This document shows positions 24,120-32,696 of a stretch of DNA of 64,000 bases, in pieces. The position numbers and the translations under genes are program-made. The stretch comes from Streptomyces sp. NBC_00237. Its GTDB lineage: Bacteria > Actinomycetota > Actinomycetes > Streptomycetales > Streptomycetaceae. The notes under the pieces were generated by a model. That model saw only the letters and a program-made list of their open reading frames with translations, was not told the DNA's origin and searched no databases. The stretch lies in NCBI RefSeq assembly GCF_026342435.1, contig NZ_JAPEMT010000004.1, positions 372,001-436,000 of the forward strand, given 5' to 3'. Numbering within the stretch: position 1 is the stretch's first letter; the number at the start of each line of letters is the position of its first letter.

Positions 24120-25214
24120 ATGTCAGATATGGAGATTCTTGGTTCCCCGGTCAGTTCGTACAACGAATGGGACCCTCTGGAAGAGATAGTCGTCGGCCGC
24201 CTGGACGGTTCGACGATTCCCTCCGACCACCCGGTGGTGCTCTGCAACATCCCGCCCTGGGCGGGCCGATTACAGGGCCTGGCCGCCGGGTTCCGCTATC
24301 CGAAGCTCCTGATCGAGCGCGCGCAGGAGGAACTCGACCGGTTCGTCGCCCTGTTGGAGTCCCTCGGCGTCACGGTCAAGCGCCCCGACGCCGTCGACCA
24401 CAAACAGCGCTTCAGCACCCCCGACTGGTCGTCGCGCGGCTTCTGCAACACCTGCCCGCGCGACAGCATGCTGGTGATCGGCGACGAGATCATCGAGACG
24501 CCGATGGCCTGGCCCTGCCGCTACTTCGAGACCCACTCCTACCGCCCGCTCCTCAAGGACTACTTCCGGCGCGGAGCCCGCTGGACGGCAGCCCCGAAGC
24601 CGCAGCTCACCGACGAACTCTTCGACCCGGACTTCCGCGTTCCGAAGCCGGGCGAGCCGATGCGGTACCTCCTCACGGAGTTCGAGCCGGTCTTCGACGC
24701 GGCGGATTTCGTACGCGCCGGACGCGACCTGTTCGTGACGCGCAGCAACGTCACCAACGCCATGGGCATCGAGTGGCTGCGCCGTCACCTCGGCCCTGAA
24801 TTCCGCATCCACGAGATCGAGAGCCGCTGCCGCACCCCCATGCACATCGACACCACCTTCTGCCTGCTCGCCCCCGGAAAGGTGCTGGTCAACCCCGAGT
24901 ACATCGACGTCGACCGACTGCCGGACGTGCTGAGCTCCTGGGACGTCCTGATCGCCCCCGAACCGGAACCCATCAAGGATCCGCTGCTCAAACTCACGTC
25001 GATGTGCGGGAAGTGGCTGAGCATGAACGTCCTCATGGTCGACGAGAAGCGGGTGATCGCGGAACGGCATCACACGGGCATGCTCCGCGCGCTGGAGAGC
25101 TGGGGCCTCGAACCCATCCCGTGCGACCTGCTGCACTACGCACCGTTCGGCGGCTCCTTCCACTGCGCGACGCTGGACGTCAGGCGGCGCGGCACCCTGG
25201 AGTCGTACGTCTGA
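24120..25214 (+). CDS. Glycine/arginine-type amidinotransferase
   Basis: A 364-residue enzyme of the guanidino-group-modifying superfamily. The opening SSYNEWDPLEEIVVGR is the conserved start of amidinotransferases. The catalytic triad can be placed as Asp about 203 (GRDLFVTRSNVTN), His 242 (CRTPMHIDTTFCLL) and Cys 349 (FGGSFHCATLDVRR). Related enzymes include human AGAT, StrB1 of streptomycin synthesis and AmtA of phaseolotoxin synthesis. They move the amidino group from arginine to glycine, lysine or an inosamine. The acceptor is unknown; no aminoglycoside genes are nearby. The divergent MFS exporter suggests a secreted product. GTG at 24114 is an alternative start. Confidence 0.9.
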   Translation: MSDMEILGSPVSSYNEWDPLEEIVVGRLDGSTIPSDHPVVLCNIPPWAGRLQGLAAGFRYPKLLIERAQEELDRFVALLESLGVTVKRPDAVDHKQRFSTPDWSSRGFCNTCPRDSMLVIGDEIIETPMAWPCRYFETHSYRPLLKDYFRRGARWTAAPKPQLTDELFDPDFRVPKPGEPMRYLLTEFEPVFDAADFVRAGRDLFVTRSNVTNAMGIEWLRRHLGPEFRIHEIESRCRTPMHIDTTFCLLAPGKVLVNPEYIDVDRLPDVLSSWDVLIAPEPEPIKDPLLKLTSMCGKWLSMNVLMVDEKRVIAERHHTGMLRALESWGLEPIPCDLLHYAPFGGSFHCATLDVRRRGTLESYV

Positions 25215-25344
25215 CGCATACGGCTGACGCGTACGTCCGAGTCGTGCGTCGACTGACCGGAGGTCCCCCGTTCGGCGGTGCGCCATACGAGCGGGCCCGG
25301 CCCGGAAGCGGTACCGGGAGACGAGCGGAGGGAACACGTCCGCC

Positions 25345-25587
25345 ATGAACCTCACCCCTGGCACCCCCCTGCACACCCTGGCCGCCGAAGGATCGCCCGC
25401 CCTGTGGCTGCTGGTGATCGGCGTGCCCGTCGTCCTCCTCCTACTGGGCGCCTTCTGGTACGGGAGCAAGCGCGCCGAGCGCCACCGCGCGAACCTGCCG
25501 CAGGAGCCGCAGCCCGGCGCGGACTCGTGGCAGACCCCGGACGAGTCGACCGGCCGTGACGAACACGGAGGCCCTGGTTCCCGCTGA
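25345..25587 (+). CDS. DUF6479-like single-pass membrane protein
   Basis: An 80-residue protein with one hydrophobic helix (about residues 20-40, LWLLVIGVPVVLLLLGAFWYG) followed by a basic stop-transfer (SKRAERHR) and a polar Pro/Asp tail with DSWQTP. This architecture is that of the small DUF6479 family of Streptomyces, whose function is unknown. It lies between the amidinotransferase and a GNAT gene. Confidence 0.7.
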   Translation: MNLTPGTPLHTLAAEGSPALWLLVIGVPVVLLLLGAFWYGSKRAERHRANLPQEPQPGADSWQTPDESTGRDEHGGPGSR

Positions 25588-25588
25588 C

Positions 25589-25690
25589 ACCACGAAGGCC
25601 GACACCCGGAAGGCTGACAACCGGAAGGCCGACAACCGGAAGGCTGACACCCAGACGGCTGACGCCCGAAAGGCTGACGCCCAGAAGCCC
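25589..25690 (+). repeat. 15-bp tandem repeat, 6.7 units
   Basis: The unit ACCCGGAAGGCTGAC with point variants is repeated six times plus a partial copy between the DUF6479 stop and the GNAT start. In one frame it encodes KADTR/KADNR pentapeptides, but that frame soon runs out of frame with the GNAT protein and lacks other support, so I treat it as a non-coding minisatellite. Confidence 0.85.
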
Positions 25691-25710
25691 CCCCGCCTAG
25701 CCTGTCCCGC

Positions 25711-26499
25711 ATGCCATCGACACCCCAACTCCCCCTCCTCGGGCCTTTCCTGGTCGCCTTCGCCCGGCGGCAGGCCGTGCGTACCGTCGACGTCCCGGGC
25801 GGATTCGCCGTGTACGACGACGCGTTCGCGCAGTCCCGCGCGAACAACCACGTGATCGTCGACTCGACTCTCGAAACCGGCGACGCCGTCGACCCCGAGA
25901 AGCTGCCCGCCCTCGCGGACAAGGTGCTCGGGCATCTGCCGCACCGCATGATCAACGTCCTTGACGACGCGACCGGCGTCGCGTGCACGGAGCCCCTGCG
26001 CCGGGCCGGGTACGGCCGGTCCACGTACGTGTTCATGGTGCACACGGGTCCGGTGCCGACCGCCGCAGGAGCCACCGCGGTGGAGGTCGGTCTCGACGAA
26101 CTCCGCGCCCCGCTCGACAGGCAGTGGCGCAGCGCCCTCCCGGACGTCGACGACGAGGTGATCCGCCAGCTCGTGGAGCGGCGCGAGACACGGCGCAGGG
26201 GGGCCGACACCGTACGCTTCCTCGCCGACCACACCCCGGCGGGCGAGGTCGCCTCGTGGGCCGACCTCTATCTCGACCCGGTCTCCGGCATCGCCCAGAT
26301 AGAGGACCTGAACACCTCGCCCGACCATCTCCGGCGCGGCCACGCGGACGCCGTTCTCGCGACCGCCCTGCGGATGGCCGAGGACGCGGGCTGCGGGCTC
26401 CGGTTCCTGACCGCCGACGCGACGGACTGGCCGCAGCACTGGTACGCGCGCCGGGGCTTCTCGGCCGTGGGCCGCTTCCACTGCTTCGAACGGGGCTGA
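25711..26499 (+). CDS. GNAT-family N-acetyltransferase
   Basis: A 262-residue protein. The C-terminal half is a GNAT domain: a strand in VASWADLYLDPVSGIAQIEDL, the CoA loop region TSPDHLRRGHADAVLATALRMA, then DWPQHWYARRGFSAVGRFHCFER. The N-terminal half (about residues 1-120) is a degenerate duplicate. The substrate is unknown. The ATG follows the 15-bp tandem repeat by 20 bp; the repeat may influence expression. A clear terminator follows. Confidence 0.82.
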   Translation: MPSTPQLPLLGPFLVAFARRQAVRTVDVPGGFAVYDDAFAQSRANNHVIVDSTLETGDAVDPEKLPALADKVLGHLPHRMINVLDDATGVACTEPLRRAGYGRSTYVFMVHTGPVPTAAGATAVEVGLDELRAPLDRQWRSALPDVDDEVIRQLVERRETRRRGADTVRFLADHTPAGEVASWADLYLDPVSGIAQIEDLNTSPDHLRRGHADAVLATALRMAEDAGCGLRFLTADATDWPQHWYARRGFSAVGRFHCFERG

Positions 26500-26511
26500 C
26501 GGCCGCCCCGT

Positions 26512-26533
26512 CGGGTGCGGCTTTCCGCACCCG
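26512..26533 (+). terminator. Terminator after the GNAT gene
   Basis: CGGGTGCGG and CCGCACCCG form a 9-bp perfect stem with a CTTT loop, 13 bases after the stop codon. Confidence 0.8.
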
Positions 26534-26661
26534 GCCGTTACGGGAAACCGCACCCCACCGGGCGGCAACCCTCATACCGGCGCTGAGCTGCGATTCCTAG
26601 CGTGGGAGTCGTCGGAGCGACGGGCTCCGGCAGCCGACTCGTACGTCATCCGGAGGCCGTT

Positions 26662-27333
26662 GTGCAGCACGCCGTCATCACCCTGTCCGCCGCGCCGGAG
26701 CCCTCCGGCGGCATCGCCGGGTGGGCCACCGGGCTGGTCGAGACCCTGGGCGGGCCCGGGGCGGGGGTGGCCATCGCGCTCGAAAACCTCTTTCCGCCAC
26801 TGCCGAGCGAGGTGATCCTGCCGCTGACCGGGTTCGCCGCCGGGCAGGGGGCGATCACGCTGGTCTCGGCGCTGTTCTGGACGACGCTCGGTTCGGTGGT
26901 GGGGGCGGTGGTCCTGTACTGGCTGGGCCTGCTGTTCGGGCGTGAGCGCATGCACGCGGTGTGGGCGAAGCTGCCGCTGGTCAAGGCGGGCGACCTGGAG
27001 CGCACGGAGGCGTGGTTCGTGAGGCACGGCACCAAGGCGGTGTTCCTGGGGCGCATGGTGCCGATCTTCCGGAGCCTGGTCTCGGTACCTGCCGGGGTCG
27101 AGCGGATGCCGCTGCCCGTGTTCGTCATGCTGACCACGCTCGGCAGCCTGATCTGGAACTCGGTTCTGGTGCTGGCCGGTTACTGGCTCGGCGACGGGTG
27201 GGAGGTCGTGGAGTCCTCGGTCGGAGTGCTGTCCAAGGTGGTGCTCGTGCTGGTCGTGCTGGCCTTCGCCGGGTACGTGGCGGTACGGGTCCGGGGCCGC
27301 GAGGCAGCCGCCCGGCACCGCCGTACGTCGTGA
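26662..27333 (+). CDS. DedA-family membrane protein
   Basis: A 223-residue integral membrane protein. The family signature is clear: ALENLFPPLPSEVILPLTGF (re-entrant acidic/Pro segment) and FLGRMVPIFRSLVSVPAGVE (the conserved Arg/Pro loop), with LIWNSVLVLAGYWLG. DedA proteins are linked to membrane-lipid (undecaprenyl-phosphate or phospholipid) flipping and proton-motive-force balance. GTG at 26662 is chosen because CGGAGG lies just upstream, in preference to an in-frame start at 26602. The next gene may start at a GTG overlapping its stop, suggesting an operon with the two-component genes. Confidence 0.9.
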   Translation: MQHAVITLSAAPEPSGGIAGWATGLVETLGGPGAGVAIALENLFPPLPSEVILPLTGFAAGQGAITLVSALFWTTLGSVVGAVVLYWLGLLFGRERMHAVWAKLPLVKAGDLERTEAWFVRHGTKAVFLGRMVPIFRSLVSVPAGVERMPLPVFVMLTTLGSLIWNSVLVLAGYWLGDGWEVVESSVGVLSKVVLVLVVLAFAGYVAVRVRGREAAARHRRTS

Positions 27334-27353
27334 GGGTTGTAGGGTCGGGCACC

Positions 27354-28604
27354 GTGCGGGGGGAATCCGGGGACAGCGGCGCAGGTCACGAGGGCATCGC
27401 CCCGGTCGGTCCCACCGCACGCCCCGTCGACACCACTCCACGCCCCGCCAAGTCCACTTCCCGCACCCCCTCCCGCCCGATGCGCGTCCTCGGCACGCTC
27501 GCCGGATGCGCCACGGCGCTCCTGCACACCGCGTACTTCCTGACCGTCGGCACCGCCCTCGGCCCCTTCCTCCTCTGGCCCTTCACCCGGGCCGGGGCCC
27601 TCGGTGTCCTGCTGGGCGGAGCCCGGCGGCTGACGGAACTGGAGCGCGCACGGCGGACCTTCTTCTTCGGCGACCGCTTCCCCTCCCCGCCCCACCGGGC
27701 GGCGGGCCCGGACGTCCTGCGCTACCTGGCGGTCCGCAGTGGTACGGGCCTGGTGCTCGCGGTGGTTCTGGCCCTCCTGCTGTTCGGCGTCGCCCTGGCC
27801 GGGGTGCTGGCGCTCAGGGCAGTGCAACTCTCGCTCGGTGTGGGTCAGTTGCTGACCCAGGCGGGACTCGGCAGCGTCCTCCTCTTCCTCGACGTACAGG
27901 GGATGTACGCACTGGCCGCGCTCGACGCGCGCACAGCACGGGAACACTTCGGCCCTTCCGAGCGCGAGTTGCTCCAACGGCGCATCGACGAGCTCGCCGC
28001 CAGCCGCGCGGCCGTCGTTCGGGCCGTCGACTCCGAGCGCCGCCGCATCGAACGCGATCTGCACGACGGAGTGCAGCAGCGCCTCGTCGCCCTGTCCATG
28101 CTGCTCGGCCGGGCCCGCCGGGGCCGCGCCCGCGACCCCGAGCACGCCGACGCACTCCTGTCCCAGGCACACCAGGAAGCACAGGGCGTCCTCACCGAAC
28201 TCCGCGAGGTGGCCTGGCGGGTCTACCCCTCCGCGCTGGACACGCTGGGCCTCCAGGAGGCGCTGGGCGGGGTCTCGGAACGCTGCGCGCTTCCCGTACG
28301 TACGGAGTACGACGTGGCCGCACCCCTCCCCCAACCGGTTCGGACCGCCGCGTACTTCGTGGTGTCGGAGTCCGTCACGAACGCGGCCAAGCACGCGGGT
28401 GCGACCCAGGTGTCCGTACGGGTCCAACTCCGCGACGAAACCCTCCACTTGAGCATCACCGACGACGGCCGGGGCGGCGCCGACCCCTCCGGCGGCGGGC
28501 TGACCGGGCTGCGCAGCCGGGTGGCGGCGTGCAACGGCGTCCTGCACATCGACAGCCCCGCCGGGGGTCCGACCACCATTGCCGCGGAGCTGCCGTGCAC
28601 GTGA
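27354..28604 (+). CDS. NarL-type sensor histidine kinase
   Basis: A 416-residue membrane sensor kinase. A basic N-terminus is followed by about four membrane helices with no large extracellular loop (sensor domain, about residues 45-190). Then come a coiled linker, a HisKA_3 dimerisation box with the phospho-acceptor in RRRIERDLHDGVQQRLVAL (His about 237), and an HATPase with the N-box SESVTNAAKHAG and the G-box DDGRGG..GGLTGL. An alternative GTG at 27330 overlaps the DedA stop. The response-regulator start overlaps its 3' end by ten bases, so the two form a coupled two-component system. The signal is unknown. Confidence 0.9.
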   Translation: MRGESGDSGAGHEGIAPVGPTARPVDTTPRPAKSTSRTPSRPMRVLGTLAGCATALLHTAYFLTVGTALGPFLLWPFTRAGALGVLLGGARRLTELERARRTFFFGDRFPSPPHRAAGPDVLRYLAVRSGTGLVLAVVLALLLFGVALAGVLALRAVQLSLGVGQLLTQAGLGSVLLFLDVQGMYALAALDARTAREHFGPSERELLQRRIDELAASRAAVVRAVDSERRRIERDLHDGVQQRLVALSMLLGRARRGRARDPEHADALLSQAHQEAQGVLTELREVAWRVYPSALDTLGLQEALGGVSERCALPVRTEYDVAAPLPQPVRTAAYFVVSESVTNAAKHAGATQVSVRVQLRDETLHLSITDDGRGGADPSGGGLTGLRSRVAACNGVLHIDSPAGGPTTIAAELPCT

Positions 28605-29235
28605 TGATCGCCGAGGATTCGACCCTGCTGCGGGAGGGCCTCGTACGCCTGCTGGCGGAGGAGGGGCATGAGGTGCCCGCCGCCTGCGTCGACGCGGACT
28701 CGCTCCTCACGGAGATGGAGGTACGCCGTCCCGACCTCGTGGTCCTGGACATCCGGATGCCGCCCACGCACACCGACGAGGGGCTGCGGGCGGCACTGGA
28801 GATCCGGGAGCGGTGGCCAAAGGTCGGGGTCCTGATGCTGTCGCAGCACGTCGAACGCCGTTACGCGGCACAGTTGTTGGGCGCGGGGGCGGAGCGCGTG
28901 GGCTATCTGCTCAAGGACCGGGTCGGGCAGGTGGAGGAGTTCCTCGACGCGCTGGAGCGGGTGCACGCCGGGGGTACGGCGCTCGACCCGGAGGTCGTAC
29001 GGCAACTGGTGTTCCGTACGACGCACGGAGACCCGCTGGCCCGCCTGACGCCGCGTGAGCGGACGGTGCTGGAGGCGCTGGCGGAGGGCCACACGAACAC
29101 GGCCATCGCGCAGAAGCTGCATCTGTCGCTGAGCGCGGTGGAGAAGAACCTCGCGGCGGTCTTCGACAAGCTGGAGCTGTCGCAGGAGGGCGGGTACAGC
29201 AGACGGGTGCTGGCGGTGCTGCGGTACTTGGGGTC

Positions 29236-29239
<4 letters not shown>
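28595..29239 (+). CDS. LuxR/NarL-family response regulator
   Basis: A 214-residue regulator. The receiver domain (residues 1-120) has the acidic pair ED (7-8), the phospho-acceptor Asp52 in LVVLDIRMP, and Lys in YLLKDRVG. The C-terminal LuxR HTH (about 148-205) reads LTPRERTVLEALAEGHTNTA then IAQKLHLSLSAVEKNLAAVF. The GTG start at 28595 overlaps the kinase gene by ten bases, which argues for coupled synthesis of the pair. Targets are unknown. Confidence 0.92.
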
Positions 29240-29670
<431 letters not shown>

Positions 29671-29704
29671 GGAGCAACTCACCTTCTGCCGAACCCTATT
29701 GAGG

Positions 29705-29760
29705 CTTAGTAGACACGCGTCATTAAGCTACCGGAGCTTAGTGGACGCGTGTCAAGTAGA
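29705..29760. promoter_or_regulatory. Double operator between DUF4345 and TetR genes
   Basis: CTTAGTAGACACGCGTC begins at 29705 and CTTAGTGGACGCGTGTC at 29737, two near-identical elements 32 bp apart. In addition GACACGCGTC (29712-29721) and GACGCGTGTC (29744-29753) are exact inverted complements, and AAGCT/AGCTT lies between them. The arrangement fits cooperative binding of two TetR dimers and covers the TetR leader up to its start. Confidence 0.7.
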
Positions 29761-29768
29761 GTGCCTCC

Positions 29769-30374
29769 GTGACTCCTCGCACCCCCGGTTCCCCCCGCAA
29801 GCGGCTCACCCCCGAAGGCCGCCGCGCCCAACTGCTCGCGGTCGGTTCGGAGTTGTTCGCGGCCCGGCCCTACGAGGAGGTGCTGATGGAGGACGTCGCG
29901 GAGGCGGCGGGAGTGTCCCGGGCGCTGCTCTACCGGCACTTCGCCAGCAAGCGGGACCTGTTCGTGGCGATCTACCAGCAGGTGGCGGACAAGCTGCTCG
30001 CCCAGTCCCGGTTCGATCCGGCGGACACGCTGGAGGAGCAGTTGACCGAGGGCCTGGACGCGCACATCTCGTACTTCGCCGAGCACCGCAACACCGTGAT
30101 CGCGGCGAACCGCACGCTGGCGGGCGACCGCCTGGTCCAGACCGTGATCGCGACCGAACTGGACGCGCTGCGCGAGCGGTTGCTCGACGCGCTCGGCGTG
30201 ACGGATCCGGGGCGGCGGGAGGCGGTGTCGGCGGTACTGAAGGGCTGGCTGGTCTTCGTCCAGGTCCTGTGCGTGGACTGGCTGGAGCGGGAGACGTGTA
30301 CGCGGGTGGAGCTGCGGGAGGTGGCGATCGGGGGACTGCGGGGGGCGCTGGGGCCGCTACTCACGGAGGGGTAG
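29769..30374 (+). CDS. TetR-family regulator
   Basis: A 201-residue regulator with an N-terminal HTH (VGSELFAARPYEEVLMEDVA, then EAAGVSRALLYRHFASKRDLF) and an alpha-helical ligand domain. It is divergent from the DUF4345 gene and the repeats in the 98-bp gap indicate autoregulation and control of that gene. GTG start. The 3' end runs into a 28-bp tandem repeat. Confidence 0.9.
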   Translation: MTPRTPGSPRKRLTPEGRRAQLLAVGSELFAARPYEEVLMEDVAEAAGVSRALLYRHFASKRDLFVAIYQQVADKLLAQSRFDPADTLEEQLTEGLDAHISYFAEHRNTVIAANRTLAGDRLVQTVIATELDALRERLLDALGVTDPGRREAVSAVLKGWLVFVQVLCVDWLERETCTRVELREVAIGGLRGALGPLLTEG

Positions 30375-30443
30375 GGGGTGAGCCCGGGTCACGGAGGGGC
30401 AGACGCGAGCCGGGGTCACGGAGGGGTGGGGAACGAGCCCGGG
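30361..30443 (+). repeat. Three tandem copies of a 27-28-bp unit
   Basis: TCACGGAGGGG begins units at 30361, 30389 and 30416, each ending in a GAGCC(C)GGG block. The first unit contains the TetR stop codon, so duplication started at the end of that gene. Confidence 0.8.
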
Positions 30444-30479
30444 AAAGGGGAGCAGGCGGGGCGCGGCTAGGCTCCCCGC

Positions 30480-31568
30480 ATGTCGCTTCCGGCCCGCCGC
30501 ACCGCACACGCCCGCGTCTCCACCGCCCTCGCCCTCCACAGCGACCGCGCGCTCGCGGACCTCCTGGACCGAACGGCCCCCTCCGGCAGCGGCATCGGCG
30601 GGAAGACCGCGCTCCTGGACGTCGAGGGGACGCGGGTCTTCGTCAAGCGCGTCGCGCTCACCGACCTGGAACTCCGCCCGGAGAACCTGCGCTCCACCGC
30701 CAACCTCTTCGACCTGCCGCTCTTCAGCCACTTCGGCATCGGCGCGATCGGCACGCCCGGCTTCGGGGCCTGGCGCGAGCTCGCCGCGCACGTCATGACG
30801 ACGGACTGGGCGCTCTCGGGCGCGTACGAGGGCTTCCCGCTCCTCCACCACTGGCGCGTACTGCCGGACACCACTCCCCTGCCCGACGAGCTCGCGGACA
30901 TCGACCGGGCCGTCGCCTACTGGAACGACAGCGCACCGATGCGCGACCGGATAGAAGGCGTCCGGGACTCCCCCGCGAGCCTCGCGCTCTTCCTGGAGTA
31001 CATCCCGCAGAACCTGCACCAGTGGCTGGGCGAGCAGACCGCAGCGGGCGAGGAGTCCACCGAGCGGGCCTGCGCGCTGGCCGAACGTGAACTGGCCGCC
31101 GGGACCGCCTTCATGAACGACCACGGCCTCCTGCACCTCGACGCCCACTTCGAGAACATCCTCACCGACGGCCACCGCCTCTACTTCACGGACTTCGGGC
31201 TCGCCCTGTCCGACCGCTTCGACCTCTCCCCCGCCGAGGCCGCGTTCTGCGAGAACAACCGCACGTACGACCGCGCGTACACCACCTGGCACCTGGTGAG
31301 CTGGATGGTCGCGAACCTGTACGGATACGAGAGGGAGGAGCGCGTCGCACGCGTGCAGGCGTACGCCCAGGGTGAGATCCCGACCGGAATCCCCGACTCC
31401 GTGGCCAAGCTGATCATCCGTGACGCGCCGCTCACGGCACTGCTGTCGGACTTCTTCCGCAGGTTCCGGGAGGAGAGCCGGGAGACCCCGTACCCGGAGC
31501 CGGACATCCTCGGGATCGGAGGCAGGGACCGCCCTGATCTCTTCCCTTCCCGTCCCGCCCATCCCTGA
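30480..31568 (+). CDS. Protein-kinase-like fold protein
   Basis: A 362-residue protein with the main elements of the protein-kinase-like fold: a lysine strand in RVFVKRVALTDLE (about residue 55), a catalytic loop HLDAHFENIL (His219, Asp221, Asn226) and a DFG magnesium loop (Asp238). The Gly-rich loop is atypical (SGSGIGGKTALL). C-terminal helices are long. It could phosphorylate a protein or a small molecule; relatives are poorly characterised. It has no membrane segment. No ribosome binding site is evident, so a leaderless start is possible. Confidence 0.78.
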   Translation: MSLPARRTAHARVSTALALHSDRALADLLDRTAPSGSGIGGKTALLDVEGTRVFVKRVALTDLELRPENLRSTANLFDLPLFSHFGIGAIGTPGFGAWRELAAHVMTTDWALSGAYEGFPLLHHWRVLPDTTPLPDELADIDRAVAYWNDSAPMRDRIEGVRDSPASLALFLEYIPQNLHQWLGEQTAAGEESTERACALAERELAAGTAFMNDHGLLHLDAHFENILTDGHRLYFTDFGLALSDRFDLSPAEAAFCENNRTYDRAYTTWHLVSWMVANLYGYEREERVARVQAYAQGEIPTGIPDSVAKLIIRDAPLTALLSDFFRRFREESRETPYPEPDILGIGGRDRPDLFPSRPAHP

Positions 31569-31605
31569 GGAGAGCCCGCAAGCTAGAAACCCGGGGCTTC
31601 CCCCA

Positions 31606-31827
31606 CGGTCGCCCTCCCGCGCCCTCCCGGCGGGCCTGCCCGTGACGGGCCGGAGGTCCAGCGGTGCCGTCAGCCTGAGCCTGAGCGACGTGGACTCGGT
31701 CGAGGTGTCCACCTCCTCCGGGCGCATCGACCTGACCGGGGCCACGGCGCCCGTGGACATACAGACCACCACTGGCTGGACGACCGGAACCAGCCTGCAA
31801 GGCGACATCACCGTCGAACCCGCCTGA
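31606..31827 (+). pseudogene. Fragment resembling a DUF4097-type beta-repeat protein
   Basis: About 60 codons (VSLSLSDVDSVEVSTSSGRI, then DLTG and VDIQTTTGWT) resemble the repeating beta-strand pattern of DUF4097 proteins, where TSSGDIxxTG is typical. There is no start region or upstream domain, and the frame is fused to out-of-frame sequence from the kinase-like gene. It is best read as a gene fragment. Confidence 0.4.
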
Positions 31828-31896
31828 CCAGCACGGCAGTTGTGCCCAGCAGGACACGCGCGCGGCGTCCGCGATGTGTCCCACCTCACCGTCCCA

Positions 31897-31956
31897 CCGG
31901 ATATACGCAACCGTACAACCGGCCTAACCTCATGCTGTACGCCAGCGTATATCGGG
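31897..31956 (+). promoter_or_regulatory. Inverted repeat upstream of the DUF2867 gene
   Basis: CCGGATATACGC (ending 31908) and GCGTATATCGGG (from 31945) are inverted with one mismatch, separated by 36 bp that include a second GTAC-containing element. The block lies about 45-100 bp upstream of the start and may be a two-site operator. Confidence 0.5.
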
Positions 31957-31997
31957 GCGGCGGATGACGCCCCGTGGCAGGAAAGGCGGCTGCGGCC

Positions 31998-32696
31998 ATG
32001 AAACTTCCTCGCACTTCCCACACCGACCAGCCGTGGCTGGTCCACGACCTCACCCCCGACTTCGCAGTCGAAGACGTGTGGTCCTTCCGGACTCCGGGCG
32101 CCGGACCCGACGACTTCCCGGTGATGCTCGCCGCGATGCGGGGGCGCGGCAACGTCTCCCAACAGCCAGGCCCCGTGAGGTTCTTGTTCGCGGTGCGCTG
32201 GAAGCTCGGAGCCCTGTTCGGCTGGGAGAAGTCCGGGTCGGGCCTCGGCGGGCGGGTCCAGCCACTGCGGGACCGGATCCCGGAGGACCTCCGGGAGACC
32301 ACGGACGGGGTCGGCGACGGACTGTTCAGCCCGGTGTACCTCCGCCACAACGAGGCGGTGCGCGAGCTGGCGAACGGCACCGTGCACACCCTGATGCACC
32401 TGGGGTGGGTACCGGCGGAAACCGGATCCGGCACCGGCACCGACGACTACGAGCTGCGGATGGCGGTGCTGGTCAAGCCCAACGGCCGCTTCGGACGGCT
32501 GTACATGGGCTGCATCGCCCCCTTCCGGTACTTGATCGTCTATCCGGCGCTGACCCGGGCCTGGGAACGCGCCTGGCGGGACCGCGCACGTCTGCTCCCC
32601 GAGGGACCCGGGCGACCTGACGGACCCGGGGGACCCGAGGAACCCAAGCCACAGGCTCCCGCCGCCCCCACCAGCACCACCACCCCCCAGTCATGA
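31998..32696 (+). CDS. DUF2867-family protein
   Basis: A 232-residue protein. The segments PDDFPVMLAAM, WKLGALFGWE, PVYLRHNEAVRELANGTVHT and FRYLIVYPALTRAWERAWR are the conserved pattern of DUF2867, a family of unknown role related by fold to polyketide cyclase-like proteins. A Pro/Gly-rich tail of about 30 residues follows. The downstream DUF3995 gene overlaps by four bases (ATGA), so the two are co-translated. Confidence 0.8.
   Translation: MKLPRTSHTDQPWLVHDLTPDFAVEDVWSFRTPGAGPDDFPVMLAAMRGRGNVSQQPGPVRFLFAVRWKLGALFGWEKSGSGLGGRVQPLRDRIPEDLRETTDGVGDGLFSPVYLRHNEAVRELANGTVHTLMHLGWVPAETGSGTGTDDYELRMAVLVKPNGRFGRLYMGCIAPFRYLIVYPALTRAWERAWRDRARLLPEGPGRPDGPGGPEEPKPQAPAAPTSTTTPQS

Noticed and set aside
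25556..25855. A 99-residue protein with KADxR pentapeptide repeats
   Set aside because: The frame owes its openness to the 15-bp repeat and then runs out of frame through the GNAT gene with non-protein-like composition.
31606..31827. An intact DUF4097 protein
   Set aside because: Only about 60 residues match the pattern, with no start or signal region.
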